A stretch of DNA of 64,000 nucleotides from Bacillus sp. SLBN-46 (GCF_031453555.1 NZ_JAVIZM010000001.1:2735001-2799000); one strand, 5' to 3'; counted from the first letter of the stretch, positions 1 through 8,851 are shown. The notes: generated by a model not told the origin, from the letters alone. Numbers and translations: made by a program.

Positions 1-2
1 AG

Positions 3-851
3 ATCATTTCAGATAATCATAAGTCATTATTTCCACAATTAGTTGATACAGAAAGACCCGACCGTGTAGTTGCCGTATTGGCTGAGGGAAAGGTGGTCAT
101 AATTGTTGATGGGTCACCTCATGCTTTAATTGGACCCACTTCTTTAGTGGAATTTTTCTCTGCTTTTGAGGATTATTATTTAAATCCATTAATTGCGTCA
201 ACTTTTCGAATCATTCGTTTATTTGCAGTAAGCTTCTCCATCTTAGTTACTCCTATCTATGTGGCGGCGTTGACTTTTCATTATGAATTGATACCAAAGG
301 ATTTAATGGGGACACTTATTACTTCAAGAAGGGGAGTTCCGCTCCCACCTATATTAGAAGCTGTTTTTCTCGAATTAACGATTGAACTATTAAGAGAAGC
401 GGGTGCCAGGCTTCCAACAAAGGTAGGACAAACAATTGGTATCGTTGGAGGGATTGTTATTGGGACCGCTTCAGTTGAAGCTGGTTTAACTAGTAATGTC
501 CTTCTAATTATTGTTGCTTTGGCTGCTCTTGCATCATTTACGACTCCAGTTTATCAAATGGGTAACACGATTCGTTTACTCCGCTTTCCGTTTCTTTTAT
601 TTGCGAACATTTACGGAATGCTTGGTGTGGTCATATGCTTTTGTTACTTGTTAACCCATTTACTTAGATTAACTTCATTAGGAAGACCCTTTTTGGAACC
701 GTTATATCCTAGTCGTTTACAAGATCTAAAGGATGCAATATTTAGGTTTCCGTTCTCATCAAGTCCTAAGAGACCTATAAAGCTTCAAACGGAAAACCCA
801 TTACGTTTTAATCCAAAAAAAGCAAAAGAAAATAAAGACGTTGATGAATGA
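3..851 (+). CDS. GerA-family spore germination protein, A subunit (3' part)
   Basis: The frame is open from the window edge, so this is the C-terminal 282 residues of a protein that normally has about 480-550. The visible start carries the TERPDRV and IIVDGSPHALIGP segments typical of the GerA family. Several hydrophobic membrane helices follow, with the conserved PTKVGQTIGIVGG motif, and then a basic cytoplasmic tail. GerA-type A subunits form the inner-membrane germinant receptor of endospores together with the B and C subunits encoded next. The stop overlaps the next start by four bases (ATGA), which indicates translational coupling. The nutrient sensed cannot be read from the sequence. 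The true start lies outside the window. Confidence 0.93.
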   Translation: MISDNHKSLFPQLVDTERPDRVVAVLAEGKVVIIVDGSPHALIGPTSLVEFFSAFEDYYLNPLIASTFRIIRLFAVSFSILVTPIYVAALTFHYELIPKDLMGTLITSRRGVPLPPILEAVFLELTIELLREAGARLPTKVGQTIGIVGGIVIGTASVEAGLTSNVLLIIVALAALASFTTPVYQMGNTIRLLRFPFLLFANIYGMLGVVICFCYLLTHLLRLTSLGRPFLEPLYPSRLQDLKDAIFRFPFSSSPKRPIKLQTENPLRFNPKKAKENKDVDE

Positions 852-1960
852 TTGGTGTGAAAATAATGCAATCAACTGTTGAAGAAAGGTTCCAGGTATC
901 ACCGTATTTAGTTTTTTTCTTAGTCCATTCCATTCAAATTGGAGTGGGAATTCTTACATTCCAATCTGAAATTGTCAAATGGGCTGGAAATGATGCCTGG
1001 ATTTCTATTTTACTAACTGGTACGCTTATACACGTTTTGATTTGGATGATGTTTCACGTGTTAAATAAAGAGGGTACGGATGTTATAGCCATTAATCAAA
1101 AAATTTTTGGAAAATGGATTGGTAACTTATTGAATATTGCAATACTGCTTTATTTTCTTTTAATTGCTATTGTTGTCATCAGAGTTTATTTTGAAGTGAT
1201 TCAGGTTTGGATGTTTCCAAGAATTAGTCTATTTTCATTATGCCTGTTTTTTCTGCCACTACTTTACTACATAGTAGAGGGTGGTTTTAGAATAGTGACT
1301 GGTATTTGTTTTTTTGGAGTCATACTGCCACTATATTTAGTCTTGACTTTATTGTTTCCATTAGAATTTGCTCATGGTGAAAACTTACTTCCTATTTGGA
1401 ACCATTCAATTAAGGAAATCTTGTTATCATCCAAAGGGATGGTTATTAGCTATATAGGATTTTCCACCCTATTTATTTATTATCCTTTTATTAAAGAACC
1501 TAAAAAATCTCAGAAATGGGCCCATTATGGTATTGCATTTAGTACGTTTCTTTATTTATCCACTTATATTGTAACCATCGTATTTTATAGTGAAGAGCAA
1601 TTGATATCGAATCTTTGGCCAACGTTAGGTTTGTGGAAAATAATGAAAATGCCTTTTGTCGAGCGTTTTGAATATATTGGAATCAGTTCTTGGGCTTTAG
1701 TAATACTTCCTAACATTACCTTAGCTTTATGGTGTTTTATGAGAGGGATGAAACGGATTTTTGGTGTGAAACAACGAATCATTTTGCTGATTGCTTTATT
1801 AATAATATTAAGTATTGTGCCATTTATAAAAGGGTATAACCAAATACAACAACTTAGTGAGTTACTATCTTATGGAGGATATATCATGATGGGAGGATAC
1901 ATACCATTCATTTTTATCAGTCACTATATTTACAGCAAGGTGAAAAAACAAAATGAATAA
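848..1960 (+). CDS. GerB-family germinant receptor permease subunit
   Basis: This is a 370-residue, very hydrophobic protein with about ten predicted membrane helices. It belongs to the APC-superfamily spore germination permeases (GerAB/GerKB type) and is thought to bind germinant in the inner spore membrane. The N-terminal stretch, with SPYLVFFLVHSIQIGVG, fits the family. The first ATG overlaps the gerA stop. A second ATG at 866 is also possible and would give a 364-residue protein of more typical N-terminus. The end overlaps the C-subunit gene by eight bases, so the three genes form one operon. Confidence 0.93.
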   Translation: MIGVKIMQSTVEERFQVSPYLVFFLVHSIQIGVGILTFQSEIVKWAGNDAWISILLTGTLIHVLIWMMFHVLNKEGTDVIAINQKIFGKWIGNLLNIAILLYFLLIAIVVIRVYFEVIQVWMFPRISLFSLCLFFLPLLYYIVEGGFRIVTGICFFGVILPLYLVLTLLFPLEFAHGENLLPIWNHSIKEILLSSKGMVISYIGFSTLFIYYPFIKEPKKSQKWAHYGIAFSTFLYLSTYIVTIVFYSEEQLISNLWPTLGLWKIMKMPFVERFEYIGISSWALVILPNITLALWCFMRGMKRIFGVKQRIILLIALLIILSIVPFIKGYNQIQQLSELLSYGGYIMMGGYIPFIFISHYIYSKVKKQNE

Positions 1961-3026
1961 AATCCACTTACTCATAGTTAACTTTATCATTCTTTTGGTA
2001 GTAACAGGTTGTTCGTCAGAACAGAATATCATTGATGATATCGATCTAGTGACAGCTGTTGGCTATGACTATATTGATGAAAATCACGTGAGAGGAACCG
2101 TTTCTATTCCTATCTTTAAGCCTGATAAATCTATTACTAGCGGAACATTTTCAAGTATCTCAACCTTACTACGAGAAAATCGTGCAAAGCTTGATTCCGA
2201 ATCAAATAAACCCTTACTAAGCGGAAAATTAGAGCTTGCTCTGTATAATGAAATGCTTGCTAAGCATGGAATATATGATTACCTCGATTACCTTAATAGA
2301 GACCCAAGTGTCGGTTCACATGTTTTTCTTGCAGTGGTAGAGGGAAATGCAAAGGATTATCTTACAAAAAAATACGAAACACAGGATACTGGCCTCTATA
2401 TTTCCGGTATTCTAGAAAAAAATATGAAAAGAGGGACCATTCCCAAGACAAATCTACATCAGATGCTCTATACGTATTATTCAAAAGGTGCTGATTTGTT
2501 TCTACCTCTATTAGTATTAAAGGATGATAAGGTTAAGATCAACGGAATAGCTTTATTTAAGGGAGAGAAATACGTTGGTAAAATTTCGTTTAATGAACTT
2601 TTTGCCTTTAGAACTCTTGTTGAAGATTATAAATTTGGCATATATCCACTGCATATTCAAAAATCTTCAGCAGACCTTGAGAATATAAAATCTAGAAGAC
2701 ATTATAGGGTGGATAACACAGGTTCGATTCCTAGAGTAAACATTGATATTGAGATAGAAGGAGTCATTAGGGAATATAAAGGAACAGCAATGAATCACGA
2801 AGTTATACAAAGATTGGAGAATCAATTTGAGGAGCGGCTAAATAAAGATTATCAACGCATTATTTCAAGAACTCAAGCATTAAAGGTTGATTCACTTGGA
2901 ATTGGAGATATCTTAAATAGTCGAATAAGAAACTTTGATTTTAAAAGATACAAGGATTACTATCCAGAAATGAGCATCGAAGCAAAGGTAAAAGTCAACA
3001 TTACTGAGTATGGAGTTACCCAATGA
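1953..3026 (+). CDS. Ger(x)C-family germinant receptor lipoprotein subunit
   Basis: This 357-residue protein has an N-terminal lipoprotein signal peptide. A hydrophobic stretch ends in the lipobox VTGC, with Cys at about residue 20, so it should be lipid-anchored to the outer face of the inner spore membrane. The body matches Ger(x)C subunits: IDLVTAVGYDYID near the start, a middle beta-rich region and a C-terminal alpha-helical domain. It is the third gene of the A-B-C receptor operon and overlaps the B gene. Such operons are usually expressed in the forespore under sigma-G, but their promoter lies outside the window. Confidence 0.93.
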   Translation: MNKIHLLIVNFIILLVVTGCSSEQNIIDDIDLVTAVGYDYIDENHVRGTVSIPIFKPDKSITSGTFSSISTLLRENRAKLDSESNKPLLSGKLELALYNEMLAKHGIYDYLDYLNRDPSVGSHVFLAVVEGNAKDYLTKKYETQDTGLYISGILEKNMKRGTIPKTNLHQMLYTYYSKGADLFLPLLVLKDDKVKINGIALFKGEKYVGKISFNELFAFRTLVEDYKFGIYPLHIQKSSADLENIKSRRHYRVDNTGSIPRVNIDIEIEGVIREYKGTAMNHEVIQRLENQFEERLNKDYQRIISRTQALKVDSLGIGDILNSRIRNFDFKRYKDYYPEMSIEAKVKVNITEYGVTQ

Positions 3027-3098
3027 TTTTAATTTGTAATTGTTTTGAAAGTAAATTCTAGTAATATTTGTTAAAATTATATAAAAAGGAGGGTTTTC

Positions 3099-4289
3099 AT
3101 GAAATATAATTTTGATGAAATCGTCAACCGCAGAGGTACCTATTCAGTTAAATGGGATGGTGGAGAGTTAATTAAAAAAATGGGACTGACGGAAAGGTAT
3201 GATGAAAACACCATTCCACTATTTACAGCTGACATGGATTTACCCGTACCACAACCTTTAATCGACGCTTTACATAAGACGGTAGACCATCGGATATTTG
3301 GTTATTCCATTTTTCCTAATGAGTATTTCGAAGCGATTCAACATTGGTTCAAAAAGAGGCATGATTGGGAAATTCAGAAGGAAGAAATTCTTTTTAGTCC
3401 TGGTACCGTTCATGCACTTACTGTTGCTGTTAGGGCATTAACTCAGCCAGGCGATGGAATAATTATTCAACGCCCGGTTTACCCTCCATTTACATCAGCC
3501 ATTGAAGCAAATGGCAGAGAACTATTAAATAACGCTCTCATATGTAATGAAGACGGCTATTATCAAATTGATTTTGCAGATTTTGAAGAAAAAGCAAAAG
3601 ATGAAAAGACAAAAATGTTTATTTTGTGTAATCCCCAAAATCCAACAGGAAGAATCTTTAACAAGGATGAACTTAGAAGATTATCGGAGATTTGTGAAGA
3701 AAATAATGTGATTATTATTGCAGATGAAATTCACGGAGATCTAACTCGTCGCAATCAAACATTTATTCCTATTGCAAAAGCTTCTGATCAGCAGGGGCAT
3801 ATTATTACTTTTACGGCCATCAACAAAACGTTTAATGTTGCTGGACTTCATTGTACGAACGTAATAATAACAAATCCAGAACATAGGAAAACATTCAGTA
3901 GCGTCATGGGCATGCATTTACCGTCCCCATTTACCGTTTCAGCTCTATTAGCGGTTTACCATGAGGGGGAAGATTGGTTAGAGCAATTGAAGGAATATAT
4001 TGATGGCACGATGGAGTGGGTAGTGGATTTCTTGGCCGAAAGAATGCCGATGGTAAAAGTGAGAATTCCTGAAGGAACCTATATCATGTGGATGGATTTT
4101 AGCGGTTATGGATTAACACCAGAAGAAGTTCATGATCGAATCTATAATAAAGCAAATGTCTTACTTGAAGACGGTAAAATGTTTGGGGAGGAGGGCTTGC
4201 ATTTCCAACGAATTTGTATCCCTTCACCTAGACCGATTATTAAAGAAGCTTTTGAACGGATCGCACGGGAATTTGAAGATTTAAAGTAA
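3099..4289 (+). CDS. PatB/MalY-type PLP-dependent aminotransferase (cystathionine beta-lyase family)
   Basis: This 396-residue fold-type I PLP enzyme resembles PatB/MalY. Visible motifs are TADMDLPVPQPL near the N-terminus, the NPQNPTGRIF loop, the PLP-binding ADEIHGDL, and the Schiff-base Lys region TAINKTFNVAGL. PatB/MalY enzymes cleave cystathionine or cysteine to a keto acid, ammonia and a thiol or sulfide, and some have aminotransferase activity. The substrate here is inferred only from the family. An AAAAGGAGGG ribosome site precedes the ATG. The gene stands alone, separated from the ger operon by about 70 bp. Confidence 0.9.
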   Translation: MKYNFDEIVNRRGTYSVKWDGGELIKKMGLTERYDENTIPLFTADMDLPVPQPLIDALHKTVDHRIFGYSIFPNEYFEAIQHWFKKRHDWEIQKEEILFSPGTVHALTVAVRALTQPGDGIIIQRPVYPPFTSAIEANGRELLNNALICNEDGYYQIDFADFEEKAKDEKTKMFILCNPQNPTGRIFNKDELRRLSEICEENNVIIIADEIHGDLTRRNQTFIPIAKASDQQGHIITFTAINKTFNVAGLHCTNVIITNPEHRKTFSSVMGMHLPSPFTVSALLAVYHEGEDWLEQLKEYIDGTMEWVVDFLAERMPMVKVRIPEGTYIMWMDFSGYGLTPEEVHDRIYNKANVLLEDGKMFGEEGLHFQRICIPSPRPIIKEAFERIAREFEDLK

Positions 4290-4396
4290 AATTCTTCCGT
4301 TACTGGCTGAAGCAAATGTATGGTGTTTCAATCCCGAGGGAATAGTATTCTTGATTGTTGGTGCAACATTGATCAAGATGAAGCGTGGTGTGAGTA

Positions 4397-4538
4397 ATGA
4401 TCGAATTTCCTAAAAACCTATATTGTGAACAGTGTGGAAAACGAAACAGAGCAAATCGTACGGGAAGATGCATTAGAAATTGAATATATTTGTAGTGAAT
4501 GCAAGAAAGAACAAAACATCATTAAGTCTTTTTTTTAA
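4397..4538 (+). pseudogene. Small zinc-ribbon-like ORF interrupted by a +1 frameshift
   Basis: A short reading frame starts at ATG 4397 after a GTGTGAG ribosome-site-like stretch. It encodes MIEFPKNLYCEQCGK and then stops at TGA 4481. Removing one A from the AAAA run at 4438-4441 shifts into a frame that continues to the TAA at 4536 and ends with EYICSECKKEQNIIK. The restored product of about 46 residues has two CxxC knuckles (CEQC and CSEC), the layout of a small zinc ribbon. I read it as one gene carrying a single-base insertion, either a sequencing error or recent decay. Function unknown. Confidence 0.55.
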
Positions 4539-4594
4539 GTTAGTATTAAGGTGAGACGTGGTATATTCATCAGTTGATGGTAATACCTAATAAA

Positions 4595-4630
4595 ATGCCT
4601 GGCAGTTTGGTCTGACTGTCAGGTATTTCT
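4595..4630 (+). terminator. Possible terminator hairpin with weak T-tract
   Basis: ATGCCTGGCAG at 4595 can pair with CTGTCAGGTAT at 4616 through G-U pairs. The T-tail is short and interrupted, so this is a weak call. It would end transcription of the small broken ORF before the amino-acid oxidase gene. Confidence 0.4.
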
Positions 4631-4719
4631 ATGTTTATTCATGGTTTAACTATGAAAAGTTATTATTTTTGATAGAATACTACATAATAACATAATTAAA
4701 TTGAAAAAGGTGATTTATT

Positions 4720-5841
4720 CTGAAAGTAATTGTCATTGGTGCAGGGATTCTCGGTGCGTCTACCGCGTATCACTTAACAAAACATGGTGCAGAAGTCACG
4801 CTAGTGGATCGCGGGGATGTAGGTCAAGCAACGGATGCAGCAGCAGGGATTGTTTGTCCATGGCTGTCACAACGGCGGAACAAAGCTTGGTATCAGCTGG
4901 CAAAAGGTGGTGCTCGGTATTATCCTGAATTAATTGCTCAGCTAGAGGCAGACGGGGAAAAAGAGACAGGATATAAACGTGTTGGAGCAATTAGTCTTCA
5001 TTCAGACATAAATAAGCTCGAACAAATGGCAGAGCGAGCACGAAAACGTCGAGAGGAAGCACCTGAAATAGGTGATATTACGATATTATCGTCAGCAGAA
5101 ACAAAACAACTTTTCCCACCTCTGTCAGAGGAATTTGGATCTGTATATGTAAGTGGAGGGGCGCGTGTAAATGGAAGAGCATTACGTGAATCACTAATAC
5201 GATCATCAATAAAACAGGGAGTAATTTTTTTAAAAGGTGATGCGTGTATAGTTAGGGAGGAAGCCCGAGTCATGGGTATCAAGGTGGGGTCTGAAACAAT
5301 TTTGGCAGACCTTGTTATCGTCACTGCTGGTGCTTGGTCTAAAGAGCTGCTACGTCCTTTAGGGATTCAGTTTTTAGTTACTCCACAAAAAGCACAAATT
5401 GTGCATCTTGAATTACCAAAATCAAATACGGGCCAATGGCCCGTCGTAATTCCCCCAAGTAACCATTACATATTAACCTTTGAGGATGGGCGTGTGGTGG
5501 TAGGTTCTACTCATGAAAATGAAGCTGGATTTGACACCCGAATTACCCCAGGTGGAATAAATGAAATTTTAAGTAAGGCTTTAGAAGTGGCTCCCGGTTT
5601 ATCGGAAAGTACTTATCTAGAAACGAGAGTAGGTTTCCGACCGTTCACCCCTGGTTTTTTACCTGTGGCGGGAGCGTTACCTAACTTTAATGGAATATTT
5701 CTTGCTAATGGTTTAGGGGCATCCGGTTTAACAAGTGGACCGTATCTCGGGGCACAACTGGCTAAGCTTGTCTTAGGAAAACGAACGGAGATAGACATGG
5801 GTAGCTATGATGTAGCAGGTGCAATCTCCACTATAGAATAA
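4720..5841 (+). CDS. FAD-dependent D-amino acid/glycine oxidase family protein with apparent CTG start
   Basis: This protein of about 373 residues belongs to the DAO/GlyOx flavoprotein family. The N-terminus has the Rossmann dinucleotide motif VIVIGAGILGASTAYHL, and the C-terminus has the family's GFRPFTPGFLPVAG and NGLGASGLTSGP segments. It should oxidise an amino acid or N-methyl amino acid with FAD, but the substrate is unknown. The frame is closed upstream by TGA at 4711. An AAAAAGGTGA ribosome site at 4704-4713 sits 6 nt before a CTG at 4720, which gives the conserved N-terminus. The next methionine or GTG would remove the FAD-binding motif. CTG is a rare start, so a C-for-A change from ATG is an alternative. 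Confidence 0.85.
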   Translation: MKVIVIGAGILGASTAYHLTKHGAEVTLVDRGDVGQATDAAAGIVCPWLSQRRNKAWYQLAKGGARYYPELIAQLEADGEKETGYKRVGAISLHSDINKLEQMAERARKRREEAPEIGDITILSSAETKQLFPPLSEEFGSVYVSGGARVNGRALRESLIRSSIKQGVIFLKGDACIVREEARVMGIKVGSETILADLVIVTAGAWSKELLRPLGIQFLVTPQKAQIVHLELPKSNTGQWPVVIPPSNHYILTFEDGRVVVGSTHENEAGFDTRITPGGINEILSKALEVAPGLSESTYLETRVGFRPFTPGFLPVAGALPNFNGIFLANGLGASGLTSGPYLGAQLAKLVLGKRTEIDMGSYDVAGAISTIE

Positions 5842-5849
5842 GTAAAATC

Positions 5850-5872
5850 AAAGCACCCAATTGGGTGCTTTA
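5850..5872. terminator. Bidirectional terminator between convergent genes
   Basis: AAAGCACCC pairs perfectly with GGGTGCTTT around an AATT loop. T and A tracts on both sides let it serve the oxidase gene on + and the Gly/His-rich gene on -. Confidence 0.75.
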
Positions 5873-5907
5873 TAAATAGGATTGGTCCTATTCTAGGATG
5901 TTGGAAA

Positions 5908-6183
5908 TTAGTATGGGTACGGATATGGGTAAGGATATGCAGGGTAGGTAGGATACGCTGGATATGCTGGTATTGGGTATCCAACAGGTGTACCGGTTGC
6001 GGCACCAAGAGCTAAGCCTGTAAGAGCACCTGTTGCAAATCCAGGATAGAATCCACCGCCACCATAGCCCCAACCACCATGACCGTGATAATGTCCATGA
6101 CCGTGTCCCCAACCACCATGTCCATGTCCAAAACCGCCATGAACGGGTCTAAAATCATTAATCAAATTCATATTAGTATTCAT
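5908..6183 (-). CDS. Gly/His-rich protein with Tyr-Pro repeat tail
   Basis: This 91-residue, low-complexity protein begins at ATG 6183 with an AAAGGTGGT ribosome site 4-5 nt upstream. After a short N-terminus (MNTNMNLINDF) come a His/Gly-rich block with repeated GHGHGG-type units, a glycine-rich hydrophobic middle (GFATGALTGLALG), and a C-terminus made of repeated Tyr-Pro units with Ala-Tyr-Pro. The composition resembles small Gly/Tyr/His-rich spore coat or surface proteins of Bacillaceae and could bind metal through its histidines. That assignment is inference. It is monocistronic and convergent with the oxidase gene. Confidence 0.7.
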   Translation of the reverse strand: MNTNMNLINDFRPVHGGFGHGHGGWGHGHGHYHGHGGWGYGGGGFYPGFATGALTGLALGAATGTPVGYPIPAYPAYPTYPAYPYPYPYPY

Positions 6184-6272
6184 ATTTACCACCTTTTCAT
6201 TCAAATTTGTTGATGGAATATCATATGGGTGAATGTATAAAAAGGTTTTATTTTTTTAAAGGATGTATGAGC

Positions 6273-6866
6273 ATGAATGAGCAAATCAAAAAGATAGTGA
6301 GTAAGATTCCCAAACTTGAGGAAGGGAAGCGATTTATTATAGGAATAGATGGACTAAGTCGCTCTGGAAAGACAACTTTAGTGAAACATCTAAGCCAAAT
6401 GCTAATAGAAGAGAAGATACCCTTTTATGTGTTTCATATAGATGACCACATTGTCGAAAGGAACAGGAGATACAATACAGGTCATGAAGAGTGGTTCGAA
6501 TATTATCAATTACAATGGGATATTCAGGGGTTGAGGGATCAACTTTTTGAAAAAATAAAAGGTGCTCAATCATTTAATCTTTCATTCTATCAAGATGAAT
6601 CAGATACGCAAATGACCAAACAGATTACCCTTCCCGATTCGTGTGTCGTCATCATTGAGGGCGTTTTTCTACAGCGGAAAGAATGGAGTAATTATTATGA
6701 TTTTCTTCTCTATCTAGATTGCCCTAGGGAAAAAAGATTTCTTAGAGAAAGTTCAAACACGCAAAAGAATATAGAGAAATTTAAAAATAGATATTGGAAA
6801 GCTGAAGAGTTCTATCTTGAAACAGAGCGTCCCATGGAGAAATCCAACATGGTTTTTGTTTGTTAA
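6273..6866 (+). CDS. Uridine kinase-like P-loop kinase
   Basis: This P-loop NTPase of about 197 residues has its Walker A motif in FIIGIDGLSRSGKTTLVKHL near residue 30. An HIDDHIVERN acceptor-type segment and a hydrophobic strand VVIIEGVFL resembling Walker B follow. This is the layout of uridine kinase/phosphoribulokinase-like small-molecule kinases, but the substrate is unknown. The start is placed at ATG 6273, nine bases after AAAGGA. An ATG at 6267 is also possible but is only three bases from that site. The gene is divergent from the Gly/His-rich gene. Confidence 0.75.
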   Translation: MNEQIKKIVSKIPKLEEGKRFIIGIDGLSRSGKTTLVKHLSQMLIEEKIPFYVFHIDDHIVERNRRYNTGHEEWFEYYQLQWDIQGLRDQLFEKIKGAQSFNLSFYQDESDTQMTKQITLPDSCVVIIEGVFLQRKEWSNYYDFLLYLDCPREKRFLRESSNTQKNIEKFKNRYWKAEEFYLETERPMEKSNMVFVC

Positions 6867-6918
6867 TAATAGGCTCTGTTATTATTCATTTTTTATTTTC
6901 GTGTAGGTATGAGAATTC

Positions 6919-7106
6919 ATAGGCGGAGAATTTCCGGCTAATGTATAGAGAGTAAGCTTAAGAACCAGATATAAGCGGAGACATTCCGATTAACTGCTCT
7001 AAATACTACAAAATCCAAAGAATTGGATAAAATAAACGGAAAAACTTCCTTTATTTTTAAGGAAATATGGGTATTTCCTAAATTAAGCGGAATTTTACCG
7101 TTTATA
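6919..7106. repeat. Four imperfect palindromic AGCGGA...TTCCG intergenic units
   Basis: The 460-base gap holds no gene but carries four copies of a short dyad unit roughly fitting ATAAGCGGAGAAATTCCGNTTA. They lie near 6919-6942, 6971-6993, 7031-7056 and 7081-7106. A further small inverted repeat (GGAAAT...ATTTCC, about 7060-7078) lies between units three and four. The spacing is irregular (about 52, 60 and 50 bases start to start) and the spacers differ, so it is not a CRISPR. It looks like a chromosomal intergenic repeat family, with unknown role. Confidence 0.6.
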
Positions 7107-7125
7107 TTCCAAACACAGTAAAATC

Positions 7126-7152
7126 AACTTTCAGTTATAACTGAGGTTTTTT
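7126..7152 (+). terminator. Terminator-like hairpin
   Basis: A near-palindrome centred on TCAGTTATAACTGA is followed by GGTTTTTT. It lies downstream of the kinase gene and the repeat block. Confidence 0.55.
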
Positions 7153-7171
7153 ATATGTAATCAGCACGAAT

Positions 7172-7202
7172 TGACATGGGTTATCCTCCATGTCATTTTT
7201 TT
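7172..7202 (+). terminator. Intrinsic terminator
   Basis: TGACATGG and CCATGTCA form an 8-bp perfect stem with an 8-base loop, followed by a run of T's. It lies between the kinase region and the NUDIX gene. Confidence 0.75.
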
Positions 7203-7329
7203 ATTTAGTAACCTAGAATCATAGGGAGGGGAATATCAATAATAAATGGAATATATAATGAATCAACACTCATTTTACAAAATTCAATGTATATTGATAA
7301 TTTTACTAAAGAAAGGGGTGGGACCTTTG

Positions 7330-8014
7330 ATGGCTGTTATTCCTAGACCTGCATCAACTGTTGTATTAATGAACGATTTGTCTCAGGTTTACTTGACCAA
7401 AAGACCAACAACTATGAAATTTTTTGGTGGTTATTGTGTTTTTTCCTGGGGGTGCGGTAGATAAGACTGACTATGAAATTGATAATCAGTACATTAAGTA
7501 TGGAAACCATGATGAGACCTTTCATCCTGCTTATTATGTAGCTGCAGCTAGAGAATTGTTTGAAGAAGTAGGGATCCTACTTGTAAGTACTGGGGACGGA
7601 GCCCTTACTAATATAGAATCAGATAAGGTAAATAAATACCGTCGACTTCTTCTGAATCGAGAAATGTCATTCCTAAATATGTTGGAACAAGAAGGATTTC
7701 AGCTTCAACTTGAAAACTTAACCTATTTTGGACATCTCGTTACACCAGAGGTTAACCCAATTCGATTTGATACAAGATTTTTTCTCACTCAGCTGCCAAC
7801 TGGACAAATTCCTAGTCCTGATATAAATGAAGTTGATGAAGCCTTTTGGTTTTCTCCAGAGGAGGCATTATTCGCGCATCAAAATGGAGACATTTCGCTG
7901 GCTCCACCAACCATTCTAGCACTTAGAACCATTATGAACTTCCAAAAAGGCGGCCCTTTAATGATGCCAGATCTAGAAACAGCAAAAAAATGGTTTGATA
8001 AAAGAAAAAACTAA
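7330..8014 (+). pseudogene. NUDIX hydrolase gene with +1 frameshift
   Basis: The start is ATG 7330 after GAAAGGGGTGGG. The first frame gives MAVIPRPASTVVLMNDLSQ and runs to GGYCVF, then stops at 7464. The frame entered by removing one T from the T6 run at 7439-7444 continues without a break as FPGGAVDKTDYEID and so on to TAA 8014. The restored protein of about 227 residues contains the Nudix box elements GGYCVFPGG and ARELFEEVGI. Such proteins hydrolyse nucleoside diphosphate-linked compounds, and the substrate is unknown. Everything outside the single indel is well conserved, so sequencing error is a real possibility. Confidence 0.8.
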
Positions 8015-8043
8015 ATAGAAATGTTGTTCTTATGTGTTTATAA

Positions 8044-8850
8044 TTACTTTGCCTGAAATGAGTGGTTATTAACCTTTCTTTGTGGCCGTGTGGCTTTGTA
8101 CCATTGGAAGCAAAGTATGATGATAAGTATAAGGTCAATAACATCTCCCCCATAATACATAAGTATTGCACCGGATTCTGCCTGATTCGCGGAAATCCCT
8201 TGCGGTGGATAAGCATAAATGTACTTAGAAAGGATGTTGTGACCGGTTAAGGCCAATACCAGTACCAAGGCTCGATAGGCAAAGCTTGTCTGGTGTGGTG
8301 TTGGATCTATATTAATAAATGCTGAGGTAAAGACAAAACCAGCCAGGAATACATGAAAATGTACTATCACGTGGAGTAAAATACTCTGTTGCATGGTATT
8401 GAATAGACTGCTTGTGTACAAAACCCAAAGTCCTCCCACATTGAGAAGGGAGGCAACAATTGGGTTATTAATAAATCGAATAGGTGCAGTTCTTAAAATC
8501 CTTGATAGGCTACGAGCTGTTCTTACATTGAGCGATCGGAAAATAAGTGTCATAGGGGCAGCTAGAACCATTAGAAGTGGAGCTAGCATCCCAAGAAGGA
8601 GATGACCAATCATGTGCACATTGAAATACATATGACCATAAACAGCGATTGGTCCAGTAACTGACCCTAACGCGCAGGAAATACCGATAAACCATAAAAA
8701 AACACGGTAAACAGGCCATGTCTTTTGCCGGTGAATGGTTATGACCACTAATACAAGATAGATAACTAATAACAGAACAAAAGGCATTGCTAATAACAAT
8801 TGGGGAGTTAAATTCCCCATAAGTTTGTCCATGTGAGGATTGGTATGCAT
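8044..8850 (-). CDS. ctaG: CtaG-family cytochrome c oxidase assembly protein
   Basis: This 268-residue, multi-spanning membrane protein has about seven helices. It carries His-rich membrane motifs typical of the caa3-oxidase CtaG family, including HMIGHLLLGMLAPLL, VIVHFHVFLAG and TGHNILSKYIYAYPP. The family is needed for assembly of the cytochrome caa3 oxidase, probably copper-site maturation. The start is the ATG at 8850, which follows the TAG stop of the upstream DUF2243 gene by one base, with AGGGGGG as a likely ribosome site. The two genes are therefore coupled. Confidence 0.85.
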   Translation of the reverse strand: MHTNPHMDKLMGNLTPQLLLAMPFVLLLVIYLVLVVITIHRQKTWPVYRVFLWFIGISCALGSVTGPIAVYGHMYFNVHMIGHLLLGMLAPLLMVLAAPMTLIFRSLNVRTARSLSRILRTAPIRFINNPIVASLLNVGGLWVLYTSSLFNTMQQSILLHVIVHFHVFLAGFVFTSAFINIDPTPHQTSFAYRALVLVLALTGHNILSKYIYAYPPQGISANQAESGAILMYYGGDVIDLILIIILCFQWYKATRPQRKVNNHSFQAK

Positions 8851-8851
8851 A

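Noticed and set aside
4701..4928. TTG-started 75-codon frame with a good ribosome-site distance
   Set aside because: It is the wrong frame over the start of the flavoprotein gene and has a composition rich in Arg, Ser and Cys with no family features.
6867..7205. Possible CRISPR array in a repeat-rich gap
   Set aside because: The units are imperfect dyads with irregular spacing and no constant direct repeat, and no cas genes are nearby.
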